A DNA stretch of 11,275 bases, taken from positions 1 through 11,275 of the forward strand of contig JANMXL010000241.1 in the NCBI GenBank assembly GCA_031380885.1. Reading direction: 5' to 3'. The notes below the pieces were generated by a model. It searched no databases, was not told where the DNA came from, and saw only the letters and a list, made by a program, of their open reading frames with translations. This document shows, in pieces, positions 1-7,110 of the stretch; within the stretch, counting starts at the first letter, position 1; every line of letters begins with the position of its first letter. The translations under genes and the position numbers were made by a program. This DNA comes from PBB1 sp031380885. GTDB lineage: Bacteria; Pseudomonadota; Gammaproteobacteria; Burkholderiales; Burkholderiaceae_C.

Positions 1-417
1 CGCCTGGACACGCTCGAAGAACTGCTGCCGGAAGCCGCCGATCTGGAGATCGACGAGTCGATGATCCATGACCTGTCGGGCCACGAAAGCTCGGAACTCG
101 AGGTCGTCGGCGAAGGCGGCTCGATGCCGACGCCGGCCATGATCGCGTGGGCGCGCGAACTTCAAGTCGGGAGCTGGTACATGCTCGACTACCGCAGCCG
201 CAATGAGGCGATGCAACTTGCCTGGCAGGGAATGCGCCGGCAATTGACGCTGTTTGTTTCGCCACAAGGCCGTGGTGTGCTGTTCCAGCAGAATCGCCTG
301 GCGGCCTTCCTGCAGGCCGGGTTGCTGGTGCCGGCGCAGGACGAGTCGTTGACGGTGCGGGCGACGCGCAGCGCGATGGCCAAGCTCGATGGTGACCCTT
401 CGAGATTGCTGAATTAA
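1..417 (+). CDS. DUF1631-like protein, C-terminal fragment
   Basis: The reading frame is open from base 1 and ends at TAA 415-417, so this is the last 138 residues of a gene that starts upstream of the window. An internal ATG at 61 is probably not the start, because the acidic, helix-like coding sequence continues through it from the left edge. The visible part has an acidic stretch, then a compact C-terminal domain beginning around the VGSW motif, with LAW and LFVSPQGRG blocks. This resembles the small beta-barrel-like end of DUF1631 proteins, large (about 700-800 aa) proteins of unknown function common in Burkholderiales. Family assignment rests on remembered pattern, not a search. It is convergent with smg, 49 bp away. 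No function can be given. Confidence 0.65.
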   Translation, partial: RLDTLEELLPEAADLEIDESMIHDLSGHESSELEVVGEGGSMPTPAMIAWARELQVGSWYMLDYRSRNEAMQLAWQGMRRQLTLFVSPQGRGVLFQQNRLAAFLQAGLLVPAQDESLTVRATRSAMAKLDGDPSRLLN

Positions 418-420
418 GGG

Positions 421-434
421 GCGGCTGAAGCCGC
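421..434. terminator. Small hairpin in convergent gap (weak terminator candidate)
   Basis: The 49-bp gap between two convergent genes holds a perfect 5-bp stem with a TGAA loop (GCGGC-TGAA-GCCGC). A G+C-rich stretch and only a TTT follow on the plus strand. The position suits a shared terminator, but there is no real T-tract on either strand, so support is weak. Confidence 0.25.
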
Positions 435-466
435 GAAGGGCTGCGCCGCTTTGTGGCAAAGACCAG

Positions 467-919
467 TCAATGAATCAGCCGGTCTTCGACATCGACGAAC
501 AACTCGTCGAGGATCAGCGCATCGGGCTCTTCGCCCAGGCTCCAGAACACCATCAGCACGATGATCTTCAGGTCTTCGAGGTCGAGCGGGCTGCCGGGGA
601 TGGCGCTGGCGCGGTCGATCACCATTTCGCGCATCGGGGGCGGCAACACGCCGGCCGATTCGAGGAAGCTGACGAAGCCGATCGAGGCCTCGCCCAGGTG
701 CTCTTGCTCGGCGGGCGAATAGACGCGCAGACTGCGCTCGCCCTGCTCACCCACATACGATTCAGCGGCGGTGGCCAGCCCGTCGAGCCATGACAAGGCA
801 TCCTTGATCTCGTCGGATTCGAAGCCGACCGACGAGAGCTTTCGAGCCAACTGGGCATGATCCGGACAGGCATCGGGTCGCCAGTAGTTCTCGTACAGGT
901 AGACAAGCACATCGAACAT
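467..919 (-). CDS. smg: Smg family protein (DUF494)
   Basis: The 150-aa product has the usual length and start (MFDVLVYLYENYW) of the Smg/DUF494 family. This is a small conserved proteobacterial protein of unknown biochemical function, typically encoded next to dprA. The C-terminal half contains the typical LDLEDLKIIVLMVFW stretch and an acidic end (DELFVDVEDRLIH). The ATG at 919-917 fits the conserved N terminus. It lies 41 bp downstream of the dprA stop on the same strand and probably closes a LysM–dprA–smg operon. No signal peptide or membrane segment is seen, so it is probably cytoplasmic. The identification is firm at family level; the function is unknown. Confidence 0.92.
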   Translation of the reverse strand: MFDVLVYLYENYWRPDACPDHAQLARKLSSVGFESDEIKDALSWLDGLATAAESYVGEQGERSLRVYSPAEQEHLGEASIGFVSFLESAGVLPPPMREMVIDRASAIPGSPLDLEDLKIIVLMVFWSLGEEPDALILDELFVDVEDRLIH

Positions 920-960
920 GAATTCATGATACCCGAGGCGTTCGAGCCCTCGGGCGGCAT

Positions 961-2070
961 TCAGGTCGTTGCCATTCGCTGAAACAACTGGCCCGGCAGG
1001 CGCGCCACCTGGCCGTTCAATTCCAGCTCGAGCAGGCGGATGTTCAGCGCGTGCGCTGACCAGCCAGTGCGTGCGACCAGGGCGTCGAGCGACATCAGTT
1101 CGTAACCCATCGCCGCCAGCAGCGGGTCGCTGGGCGTCGCTTCGGTGGCTTGCGCTGCGGCACGCGGGCGCGCCGCAGCCAACGCGGGCAATTCGTCCTG
1201 CACATCGCCCGCCGACTCGACCAGCTTGGCGCCTTGCTTGATCAGCGCATGGCAGCCGCGCGATTGCGGCGCGTGGATCGAACCGGGAATCGCGAACACC
1301 TCGCGTCCGGCTTCCAGCGCCATCCGGGCCGTGATCAACGAGCCCGACTTCAACGCCGCCTCGACCACCAGCGTGCCGCGGCTCAGCCCGGCGATCAGCC
1401 GGTTGCGCTGCGGGAAGTGCGCCGCCATCGCGGGCGTGCCCAGCGAATATTCGCTGAGCATCAGGCCGTCGCGCGCGATGCGGTGCGCCAGCGCGAGGTG
1501 GCGCTTCGGATAGACGCGGTCCAGCCCGGTGCCGACCACCGCGACCGTGCCGGCCGCTGCCGCCAACGCGCCTTCATGGGCGGCGCCGTCAATACCGAGC
1601 GCGAGCCCTGACACCACGACCCAACCCGCTTCCCCGAGGGCCCGGGCGAAGTCACGTGCATTCAATGCGCCTTGGGGGGTCGGGTTGCGGCTGCCGACGA
1701 TCGCGATCGCCTCGGCGTGCAACAGGTCGACGCGGCCTTGCGCGTACAACAGCAGCGGCGGGTCGGCGGTGTCGAGCAACTGTGGTGGGTAGCGTGGGTC
1801 ACCGAGCGGGATGACCGCCCTGCGGCCCTCACCCGCGGTGTCGGCAAGCCAGACCAGCGTGCGCGCCAGTTGTGCATCGAAGTCCGCTGGCGGCGCCATC
1901 AACGCGCGTGCGGCCGACTCGCCGACCACCCGGCAATGGCTGTCGAAAGATGCCGCAAGCACCGCTTCGGGTGAGCCGAAGGCGCACAACAACTTGCGGG
2001 CCGACTCCCGACCGACCCTGGGTGTTTCGATCAGTCGCAGCCAGGCGGCCAGTTCGTCGCTGTCGATCAC
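961..2070 (-). CDS. dprA: DNA-processing protein DprA (Smf)
   Basis: DprA binds incoming single-stranded DNA during natural transformation and loads RecA on it; it is also conserved in bacteria not known to be competent. The 369-aa product shows an N-terminal helical region (residues 1-80, LAAWLRLIETPRVG). The Rossmann-like core follows, with GSRNPT (126-131), SGLALGIDGAAH (154-165), FPQRNRLIAGLS (219-230), GSLITA (243-248) and IPGS (261-264). After an Ala-rich linker comes a C-terminal winged-helix-like domain (about 315-365). The start is GTG at 2070-2068: an in-frame stop lies at 2100-2098 with no ATG between, and the N terminus matches the family. No clear Shine-Dalgarno is visible. The gene begins 35 bp after the LysM gene and precedes smg. 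Confidence 0.96.
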   Translation of the reverse strand: MIDSDELAAWLRLIETPRVGRESARKLLCAFGSPEAVLAASFDSHCRVVGESAARALMAPPADFDAQLARTLVWLADTAGEGRRAVIPLGDPRYPPQLLDTADPPLLLYAQGRVDLLHAEAIAIVGSRNPTPQGALNARDFARALGEAGWVVVSGLALGIDGAAHEGALAAAAGTVAVVGTGLDRVYPKRHLALAHRIARDGLMLSEYSLGTPAMAAHFPQRNRLIAGLSRGTLVVEAALKSGSLITARMALEAGREVFAIPGSIHAPQSRGCHALIKQGAKLVESAGDVQDELPALAAARPRAAAQATEATPSDPLLAAMGYELMSLDALVARTGWSAHALNIRLLELELNGQVARLPGQLFQRMATT

Positions 2071-2105
2071 GTCACTGATGCACTGGCCTGCGCACGCTCA
2101 AGCGT

Positions 2106-3284
2106 TCAGGGCTGGGTGAAACGGTCGCCCGGCTTGACGGGCTCTTTCACCGACAGGATCAGCGCGTACGACATGCGGTCGAACACCTGGAACACGAACA
2201 ACATGCCATGGCGCTCGTCGGGCAGCTTCAGGCGGGTGGGGGTGGAGCCAGTGCGATCGATCACCTCCGAGCCGTCTTGCCACAAAGCCAGCACATGGCC
2301 GCGCTCGACGCCGTCGCTCTTGCCGCGGTTCAGCGTGACGATCTGGTTCTGACCAGCCGTCAACGCTTCGCCGTAGACCGAGACGATCTGGCCGACCAGT
2401 TCGCCCTGCGGCGCATGCGGCACGTAGTTGCTGTGCTGGCGCGCCGTCAACGGGGCCAGCCGGTCGCCGACGTTGGCGTCTTGCCGGATGCTGGTGACAA
2501 TGAAACTGTCGGGCACCGGGGCGGTTGATTCCTTCTCATCGACGCGGCTGCGGTCGCCGGATCGCACGAACTCGGCCGTGCCGACATACGGCGCTTCGTA
2601 GCCGAGGATTTCCTTGGTCGTCGGGTCGCGCAGCGGCTTGGCCTGGCGGAAGATGCGGAACACCGTGTCCTTGCCCAGATTGCCGCGCACATAAGCGGTG
2701 TCGCCGCGCGCCATCAGCACCCGGCCTTCCCGGGTGGCGACGATGCGCGGCGCGTCGTCCAGCGTGTTGCCGTCGAGGATTACCGCTTCGTTCAGGAAGG
2801 GCTCGATCAGGTTGAACGGAATCGACGCGATGGCCGTGGTGCTCAGGGTCGACGACCGCACCTGCGGCGACAGCTTCACCACGCCGCCATCGACCGCCTG
2901 GCCGAGGCGCAAGCGTGCACGACCGTCCGAGGTGTCGAGGTACACGACCTGACCTGGGTAGATCAGGTGCGGATTGCGGATCTGGTCGAGGTTCATGCCC
3001 CACAGCTCCGGCCAGCGCCAGGGCGACTTCAGGAACAGGCCCGCAATGCCCCACAGCGTGTCGCCCGCCTTCACCGTGTGCGAATCGGGCGCACTGGGCG
3101 CCAGCTCGGACAGCGCGACCCCTGCACTCGCCACCTTCTGCGCGGTCTCGCGCTGCTGAGCGGAGATCGGGAAACTCGGTTCTGCGTGGGCGGGAGCGAT
3201 GCCACCGAGCGCGATCAACATGCACAGACCGAAGGCTGCCAAGCATGGACCGCGGGCAGGCAGGGAAATCACGGATCGGGTCAT
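2106..3284 (-). CDS. Secreted LysM peptidoglycan-binding protein
   Basis: The protein probably binds peptidoglycan in the cell envelope. From the chosen ATG (3284-3282) it has 392 residues: an N-terminal signal peptide with a hydrophobic core (about 14-31) and likely cleavage after AHA (32-34), then a LysM domain (about 68-117). The LysM domain carries HTVKAGDTLWGIA, the WRWPELWGMN insertion and a closing YPGQVVYLD. A long C-terminal region of about 270 residues has no motif I recognise. In-frame ATGs at 3326 and 3359 would lengthen the N terminus. I prefer 3284 because GGAGA stands about 9 nt upstream and the signal peptide then starts at a normal position. A LysM gene beside dprA and divergent from def–fmt is a recurring proteobacterial arrangement. 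Its exact role is unknown. Confidence 0.88.
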   Translation of the reverse strand: MTRSVISLPARGPCLAAFGLCMLIALGGIAPAHAEPSFPISAQQRETAQKVASAGVALSELAPSAPDSHTVKAGDTLWGIAGLFLKSPWRWPELWGMNLDQIRNPHLIYPGQVVYLDTSDGRARLRLGQAVDGGVVKLSPQVRSSTLSTTAIASIPFNLIEPFLNEAVILDGNTLDDAPRIVATREGRVLMARGDTAYVRGNLGKDTVFRIFRQAKPLRDPTTKEILGYEAPYVGTAEFVRSGDRSRVDEKESTAPVPDSFIVTSIRQDANVGDRLAPLTARQHSNYVPHAPQGELVGQIVSVYGEALTAGQNQIVTLNRGKSDGVERGHVLALWQDGSEVIDRTGSTPTRLKLPDERHGMLFVFQVFDRMSYALILSVKEPVKPGDRFTQP

Positions 3285-3469
3285 GGGAAGAAGTCTCCGA
3301 ACGGGTCGCGACAGGCAACGCGTCATGGGTGGGCCGGGAAAAGGGTGCGCAATACTCACTAATCCGTATCGGCCAGAGTGGCTGGGAATTCAGCGAAAAT
3401 CTTCAATCAATTTGGAAGATTCTGCCTGTAAACCCTTGCCGTCGCAACGAAAGCAGACCGCCACACCCC
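3285..3469. promoter_or_regulatory. Divergent intergenic region between LysM gene and def
   Basis: These 185 bp separate two divergent genes and must hold promoters for both the LysM–dprA–smg run and def–fmt (inference from layout). The middle part (about 3345-3435) is clearly more A+T-rich than its surroundings, as expected of a promoter region. I could not find a -35/-10 pair at good spacing on either strand, so no individual promoter is called. Confidence 0.45.
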
Positions 3470-3979
3470 ATGCCGAAGCTCACCATCCTGCGCTACCCTG
3501 ACCCCCGCTTGCACACCGTTGCCAAGCCGGTGGCGCAGGTCGATGACCGCATCCGCCGCCTGATCGACGACATGCTCGAGACGATGTACGAAGCCGATGG
3601 CGTCGGCCTCGCGGCCAGCCAGGTCGATGTGCATGAACGGGTGCTCGTCATCGACACCTCGGACACGCGCGCCAAGCCGCTGGTGCTGGTCAACCCCGAG
3701 TTGATGTCGGTCAGCGCAGAACAGGTGATCGACGAGGAGGGCTGCCTGTCGGTGCCCAGCGTCTACGACAAGGTCTCGCGGGCGGCGCAGGTTCGGGTGC
3801 GCGCGCTGGGCCGCAACGGCGAGCCGTTCGAGTTCGATGCCGAGGGTCTGCTGGCCAAGTGTGTCCAGCACGAGATGGACCACCTGTTGGGCAAGGTGTT
3901 TGTCGACTACCTCAGCCCGCTCAAGCGCACCCGCATCAAGACCAAGATGCTCAAGCACTGGCGCGATGACGAGCGCTGA
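3470..3979 (+). CDS. def: Peptide deformylase
   Basis: Peptide deformylase removes the N-formyl group from nascent proteins; it is a cytoplasmic metalloenzyme acting at the ribosome exit. The 169-aa product has all three family motifs: GVGLAASQ (44-51), EGCLS (90-94, metal ligand Cys92) and HEMDH (134-138, ligands His134 and His138, catalytic Glu135). The frame is open far upstream, but translation should begin at ATG 3470, since MPKLTILRYPDPRL is the standard N terminus and the upstream translation is Arg-rich shadow sequence. There is no strong Shine-Dalgarno. It is followed 18 bp later by fmt, which supplies the formyl group this enzyme removes, and the two are surely co-transcribed. Confidence 0.97.
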   Translation: MPKLTILRYPDPRLHTVAKPVAQVDDRIRRLIDDMLETMYEADGVGLAASQVDVHERVLVIDTSDTRAKPLVLVNPELMSVSAEQVIDEEGCLSVPSVYDKVSRAAQVRVRALGRNGEPFEFDAEGLLAKCVQHEMDHLLGKVFVDYLSPLKRTRIKTKMLKHWRDDER

Positions 3980-3997
3980 CGCCGCGTCGCCCTGCCC

Positions 3998-4966
3998 ATG
4001 AGGTTGGCGTTCGCCGGCACGCCGGAGTTTGCCCGCGTCGCGCTCGCTGCCCTGCATGCCGCCCGCTTCGACATCCCGCTGGTATTGACGCAGCCAGACC
4101 GGCCCGCCGGCCGGGGTCAGCAACTGCAGCCGTCTGCCGTCAAGTCCTGGTCACTAGAGCACGGGCTGGCCGTGATCCAGCCCCAGGGGCTGCGGCTCGA
4201 TGGGCGCTACGCTGCCGACGCCAACGCCGCCCGCGAGGCCTTGCAGGCCAGCCGGCCTGACGCGATGGTGGTGGCGGCTTACGGATTGATCCTGCCTGAG
4301 TGGGTGCTGGCCCTGCCGCGGCTGGGCTGCCTGAATATTCATGCGTCTTTGTTGCCGCGCTGGCGTGGCGCCGCGCCGATCCACCGCGCCATCGAGGCGG
4401 GCGACGCGCGCACCGGCATCACGGTGATGCAGATGGATGCCGGGCTGGACACCGGTGCGATGCTGCTGGCCGAGCGCATCGACATTGCCGACGGCGACAC
4501 CACCGGCTCGCTGCATGACCGGCTGGCGTTGCTGGGCGGCCATTTGATCGTCGAAGCGTTGGCGCTCGCCGACTGCGGTGGCCTGCACGCCACCGCGCAG
4601 CCGACCGATGGCGTGACCTACGCGAAGAAGGTTGACAAGGCCGAGGCCGCTGTGGATTGGACGCTGGATGCCGACACCCTCGCGCGGCGCATCCGGGCTT
4701 TCAACCCCGCGCCCGGGGCGGTCGCGCGGCTGCGCGGCGAGGCGATCAAGCTGTGGCAGGCGCAGGCGCTGCCCGTCGCGCCGCCAGAGTCGAAGCCCGC
4801 AACCGTGATCGGGGCGTTTGCCGACGGCATCGTCGTGGCGTGTGGGTCGGGCGCGCTGCGTTTGACCGAATTGCAACGTCCCGGCGGCAAGCGGCTGAAT
4901 GCCGCGCAGTTCCTGCAAGGGCAGGCGCTGCAGATTGGGGAACGGTTTGACCTCAGCGCGGCCTGA
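3998..4966 (+). CDS. fmt: Methionyl-tRNA formyltransferase
   Basis: The enzyme transfers a formyl group from 10-formyltetrahydrofolate to Met-tRNA(fMet), producing the initiator tRNA for translation. The 322-aa product has the normal length. The N-terminal formyltransferase fold begins MRLAFAGTPEFA and contains AYGLILP (94-100). The signature SLLPRWRGAAPI lies at 117-128, with the expected catalytic Asn113, His115 and Asp151 (in MDAGLDTG). A linker with VTYAKKVDKAEA (206-217) leads to the C-terminal tRNA-binding domain, including RAFNPAPGA and a late LQRPGGKRL. ATG 3998 fits the family start. It sits 18 bp after def and converges on the thioredoxin-fold gene 57 bp away. Confidence 0.97.
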   Translation: MRLAFAGTPEFARVALAALHAARFDIPLVLTQPDRPAGRGQQLQPSAVKSWSLEHGLAVIQPQGLRLDGRYAADANAAREALQASRPDAMVVAAYGLILPEWVLALPRLGCLNIHASLLPRWRGAAPIHRAIEAGDARTGITVMQMDAGLDTGAMLLAERIDIADGDTTGSLHDRLALLGGHLIVEALALADCGGLHATAQPTDGVTYAKKVDKAEAAVDWTLDADTLARRIRAFNPAPGAVARLRGEAIKLWQAQALPVAPPESKPATVIGAFADGIVVACGSGALRLTELQRPGGKRLNAAQFLQGQALQIGERFDLSAA

Positions 4967-5023
4967 GCGATCAGCCCGGTGCGGGCGCGGCCTGCTGGCG
5001 CTGCGAACGCCGATGGCAGTGCG

Positions 5024-5968
5024 TCAGAACAGCGCCATGCTCAGCTTGCGCCGGTAGCGATCGACTTCGGGGTCGACCGGCGTGGTGTCGATCTTGCCGG
5101 CGATCTCGAGCGCGCCTTTCGGCGCCGCGGCGGCGGGTTTGGCCGGTGCCGGCTTGGCCATCACGTCGAGCACGGCCACGTAGGTCTTGCGCGCCAGCTC
5201 GCCATTCCAGGCCTTGTCGCGCATGATGATTTCCAGCAGCTCGTCCATCGCTTCGATGAAGCGCTGCGCGGCGAAATGCAGCTGGGCCAGCTCGAAACGG
5301 GCCTCGAAATCACGCCGGTTCGCGGCGATCGCGGCCGTCAGCACATCAGGCGAGCGCGACAGGGGCGCCTGATCGCAGGCCGCAAGCCACAGGCCGCAAG
5401 CCACCAGCCGTGGATCGGGCAGTACCTGGCTTGCCACCGGGTTGAACACTGCACGGGCTTCGTCGACGCGGCCGGCCATCAGCAGTGCCCGCAGGCAGTC
5501 GGCTCGGGCGCTGTCGTTGCTGGGGTTGATCGCGACGGCGTCGAGCAGCTTCGCGATCGCATGGTCGGTGTTGCCACCGGCGAGCAGGGCCTCAGCGTCT
5601 TCGATGTCCTCGGCAGAGGCCATTTCTTCGACGCTGGGCACGTGCTTGTCGAGGAACTGGCGGATCTCGGCTTCGGGCAGCGCGTCGACGAAACCATCGA
5701 TCGGCTGGCCGCCCTTGAACATCACGCAGAACGGGATGGTGCGCACGCCGAACAGCTTCGACAGCTGCAACGCGATCTCGGTCTCGCTCTCGGAATTCAG
5801 CGTGGCCAGCACGAACCGCCCTGCATACGCGACTTCGAGTTTTTCGAGCACCGGCGCGAGCAACTTGGCAGGCTCGGACCATGGCGCCCAAATGTTGAGC
5901 AAGATGGCCTGGTCGACCGACGCCTGGAGCAGGTCGGTTTTGAAATTCTGCAGTGTGATGTTGATCAT
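5024..5968 (-). CDS. CnoX/YbbN-like thioredoxin-fold TPR protein lacking CXXC
   Basis: This 314-aa protein has an N-terminal thioredoxin fold (about 1-110) and a C-terminal helical TPR-like region (about 120-265), the layout of CnoX/YbbN. In E. coli, CnoX protects proteins from over-oxidation and passes clients to GroEL/DnaK. The usual active site WAPWCGPCK is here WAPWSEPAK (27-35), so both redox cysteines are gone (Ser31, Ala34). The cis-proline is kept (RTIP, Pro79). Remaining cysteines are Cys81, 158, 191 and 198. An Ala/Pro/Lys linker (about 271-285) precedes the conserved end DRYRRKL. A holdase or scaffold role rather than disulfide reduction is inferred. The ATG at 5968-5966 matches the fold start; no good Shine-Dalgarno is seen. 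It is divergent from purE and has no signal peptide. Confidence 0.88.
   Translation of the reverse strand: MINITLQNFKTDLLQASVDQAILLNIWAPWSEPAKLLAPVLEKLEVAYAGRFVLATLNSESETEIALQLSKLFGVRTIPFCVMFKGGQPIDGFVDALPEAEIRQFLDKHVPSVEEMASAEDIEDAEALLAGGNTDHAIAKLLDAVAINPSNDSARADCLRALLMAGRVDEARAVFNPVASQVLPDPRLVACGLWLAACDQAPLSRSPDVLTAAIAANRRDFEARFELAQLHFAAQRFIEAMDELLEIIMRDKAWNGELARKTYVAVLDVMAKPAPAKPAAAAPKGALEIAGKIDTTPVDPEVDRYRRKLSMALF
5376..5403. repeat. 14-bp tandem duplication inside the CnoX-like gene
   Basis: Two perfect adjacent copies of CAGGCCGCAAGCCA lie within the coding sequence, covering residues about 189-197 (VACGLWLAA). The unit length is not a multiple of three, so the two copies are read in different frames, yet the protein continues to its conserved C terminus. 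Confidence 0.85.
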
Positions 5969-6008
5969 GGCGGAGGGTCGGGTGCGTACCGGCGGGCGAA
6001 AGCGGAAG

Positions 6009-6037
6009 TTCGGAGATGACGCCGCGCCGCCTACAAT
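6009..6037 (+). promoter_or_regulatory. Candidate sigma-70 promoter of purE
   Basis: TACAAT (6032-6037) matches five of six -10 consensus bases. TTCGGA (6009-6014) lies 17 bp upstream and matches the -35 consensus at three of six. The -10 is about 30 bp before the purE ATG. The weak -35 suggests an activated or modest promoter. A PurR-type operator was not identified. Confidence 0.4.
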
Positions 6038-6067
6038 TCAAGGCTTCCTAAGAAGTGGAGCAAGGCC

Positions 6068-6562
6068 ATGAACGCGCCTGCGGTGGTGGGTGTGGTGATG
6101 GGTTCCAGCAGCGACTGGGAGACCTTGCGCACAGCCACCGAGATTCTCACCGAGTTTGGCATCCCGTTCGAGGCCCGCGTCGTCTCGGCCCACCGCATGC
6201 CGGACGACATGTTCGCCTATGCCGAATCGGCGGTGTCGCGTGGCCTGAAAGCCATCATCGCCGGTGCCGGCGGCGCGGCGCACCTGCCGGGCATGCTGGC
6301 CGCCAAGACCACCGTGCCCGTGCTGGGTGTGCCGGTCGCCAGCCGGCATCTGCAGGGTGTTGATTCATTGCATTCGATCGTGCAGATGCCCAAGGGCATT
6401 CCTGTGGCGACCTTTGCGATCGGCACCGCCGGCGCCGCCAATGCGGCGCTGTTTGCGGTGGCGATGTTCGCCGTCGATGACGCGGCCTTGCGCGCGAAGC
6501 TGGAGGCCTACCGCGCCCGGCAGACCGAGGTCGCGCGCGCGATGACTTCCGATCTGAAATGA
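6068..6562 (+). CDS. purE: N5-carboxyaminoimidazole ribonucleotide mutase
   Basis: PurE converts N5-CAIR to CAIR in de novo purine synthesis, using the product of PurK. The 164-aa product is full length for class I PurE. It shows GSSSDW (12-17), SAHRMP (40-45, with the catalytic His42), GAGGAAHLPGM (66-76) and GVDSLHSIVQMP (97-108). The start is well supported by GGAG (6057-6060) seven bases before ATG 6068. The gene is divergent from the CnoX-like gene. PurK would normally follow directly, but is 548 bp away behind a large inverted repeat. No residue is missing, so the enzyme itself should be normal. Confidence 0.97.
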   Translation: MNAPAVVGVVMGSSSDWETLRTATEILTEFGIPFEARVVSAHRMPDDMFAYAESAVSRGLKAIIAGAGGAAHLPGMLAAKTTVPVLGVPVASRHLQGVDSLHSIVQMPKGIPVATFAIGTAGAANAALFAVAMFAVDDAALRAKLEAYRARQTEVARAMTSDLK

Positions 6563-6581
6563 CGCCTGCCGTGTCGACGTC

Positions 6582-6998
6582 AGCTTTCGTCCCGCTGCGG
6601 GCGTTCGGGAACGCGCCAGAGCATGCGCCGTTCCGCGCGGGCCGAGGCTGCCGGGTGACCGGCTCCGCTCATGTCCCCCGGGCCGGGTCACCGCCCAATC
6701 GCTTCCGGCAAGACCAATCCGGCCCTCCTCCTTTACTTCGCTGCGCCGGTCACCCGGCACCCTCCGCACGCAGCCACGGTTGCCTGCAGCGGCCGTCGAC
6801 CATCACGGTGGTGCCCAGAGCGATGCGGTGGGGTGCCGTGTGGAGTGAAGTAAAGGGGGAGGGCCGGATCGACTTGATCCGAAGCGAAGGAACAGTGAAC
6901 CGGCCCGGAGGACATGAACGGAACACGGCACCGCGCCGCAGCGCTCTCTCGCCAAACGAGTCCTGCTGCCAACGAACGCCCGCAGTGGGTCGAAGGCT
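6582..6998. repeat. Large imperfect inverted repeat between purE and purK
   Basis: The 548 bp between purE and purK contain a palindromic structure rather than a credible gene. The left arm is about 6582-6762, the right arm about 6831-6998, the loop about 68 nt. Three blocks anchor it. 6669-6686 pairs with 6900-6917 (17 of 18 bases). 6717-6739 pairs with 6847-6869 (22 of 23). 6582-6607 pairs with 6973-6998 (about 23 of 26). The first two blocks are 48 nt apart in both arms; the outer and inner parts differ by indels of about 6-7 nt. No transposase, clear target duplication or known family is recognised. It may be a MITE/REP-like intergenic element. Transcribed with purE, it could fold into one long hairpin. 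Confidence 0.85.
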
Positions 6999-7023
6999 CG
7001 CTTCGCGAGCGGTCGGTCTTTTT
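6996..7023 (+). terminator. Hairpin with T-run upstream of purK
   Basis: A perfect 6-bp stem with a 3-nt loop (GCTCGC-TTC-GCGAGC, 6996-7010) is followed after 8 nt by five T residues (7019-7023). The gap to the T-run is longer than in a standard intrinsic terminator. A second small hairpin (CGCGC-GAA-GCGCG, 7037-7049) follows. It may weaken read-through from purE to purK. Confidence 0.35.
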
Positions 7024-7110
7024 ATGCGTTGCGGGTCGCGCGAAGCGCGGTGGGGCCACTGACATGAGACCTTTGCTCAGGCGCGGGGCGACGCTCGGCT
7101 GGAGTTCACG

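Noticed and set aside
2106..3359. The longer start (ATG 3359 or 3326) for the LysM protein
   Set aside because: Neither has a Shine-Dalgarno, and both would push the signal peptide 14-25 residues inwards; ATG 3284 has GGAGA upstream.
2915..3469. A long N-terminal extension of peptide deformylase
   Set aside because: The extra sequence is antisense to the LysM gene and the intergenic region, Arg-rich and without homology; the standard Def N terminus begins at 3470.
4967..5023. A terminator between convergent fmt and the CnoX-like gene
   Set aside because: Only a 4-bp stem (GGCG/CGCC) and no T-tract on either strand.
4979..6019. A 346-codon plus-strand open frame opposite the CnoX-like gene
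   Set aside because: The minus-strand frame has a clear thioredoxin fold; the plus frame is a high-G+C shadow rich in Arg/Gly/His without motifs.
5969..6067. A purine-responsive riboswitch upstream of purE
   Set aside because: The space is too short and no conserved aptamer pattern was seen; only a candidate promoter is visible.
6559..7062. A 167-codon open frame overlapping the purE stop as ATGA, looking like a coupled gene
   Set aside because: It runs straight through both arms of the inverted repeat, is rich in Arg/Pro/Gly/Ser with no domain pattern, and has no ribosome binding site of its own.
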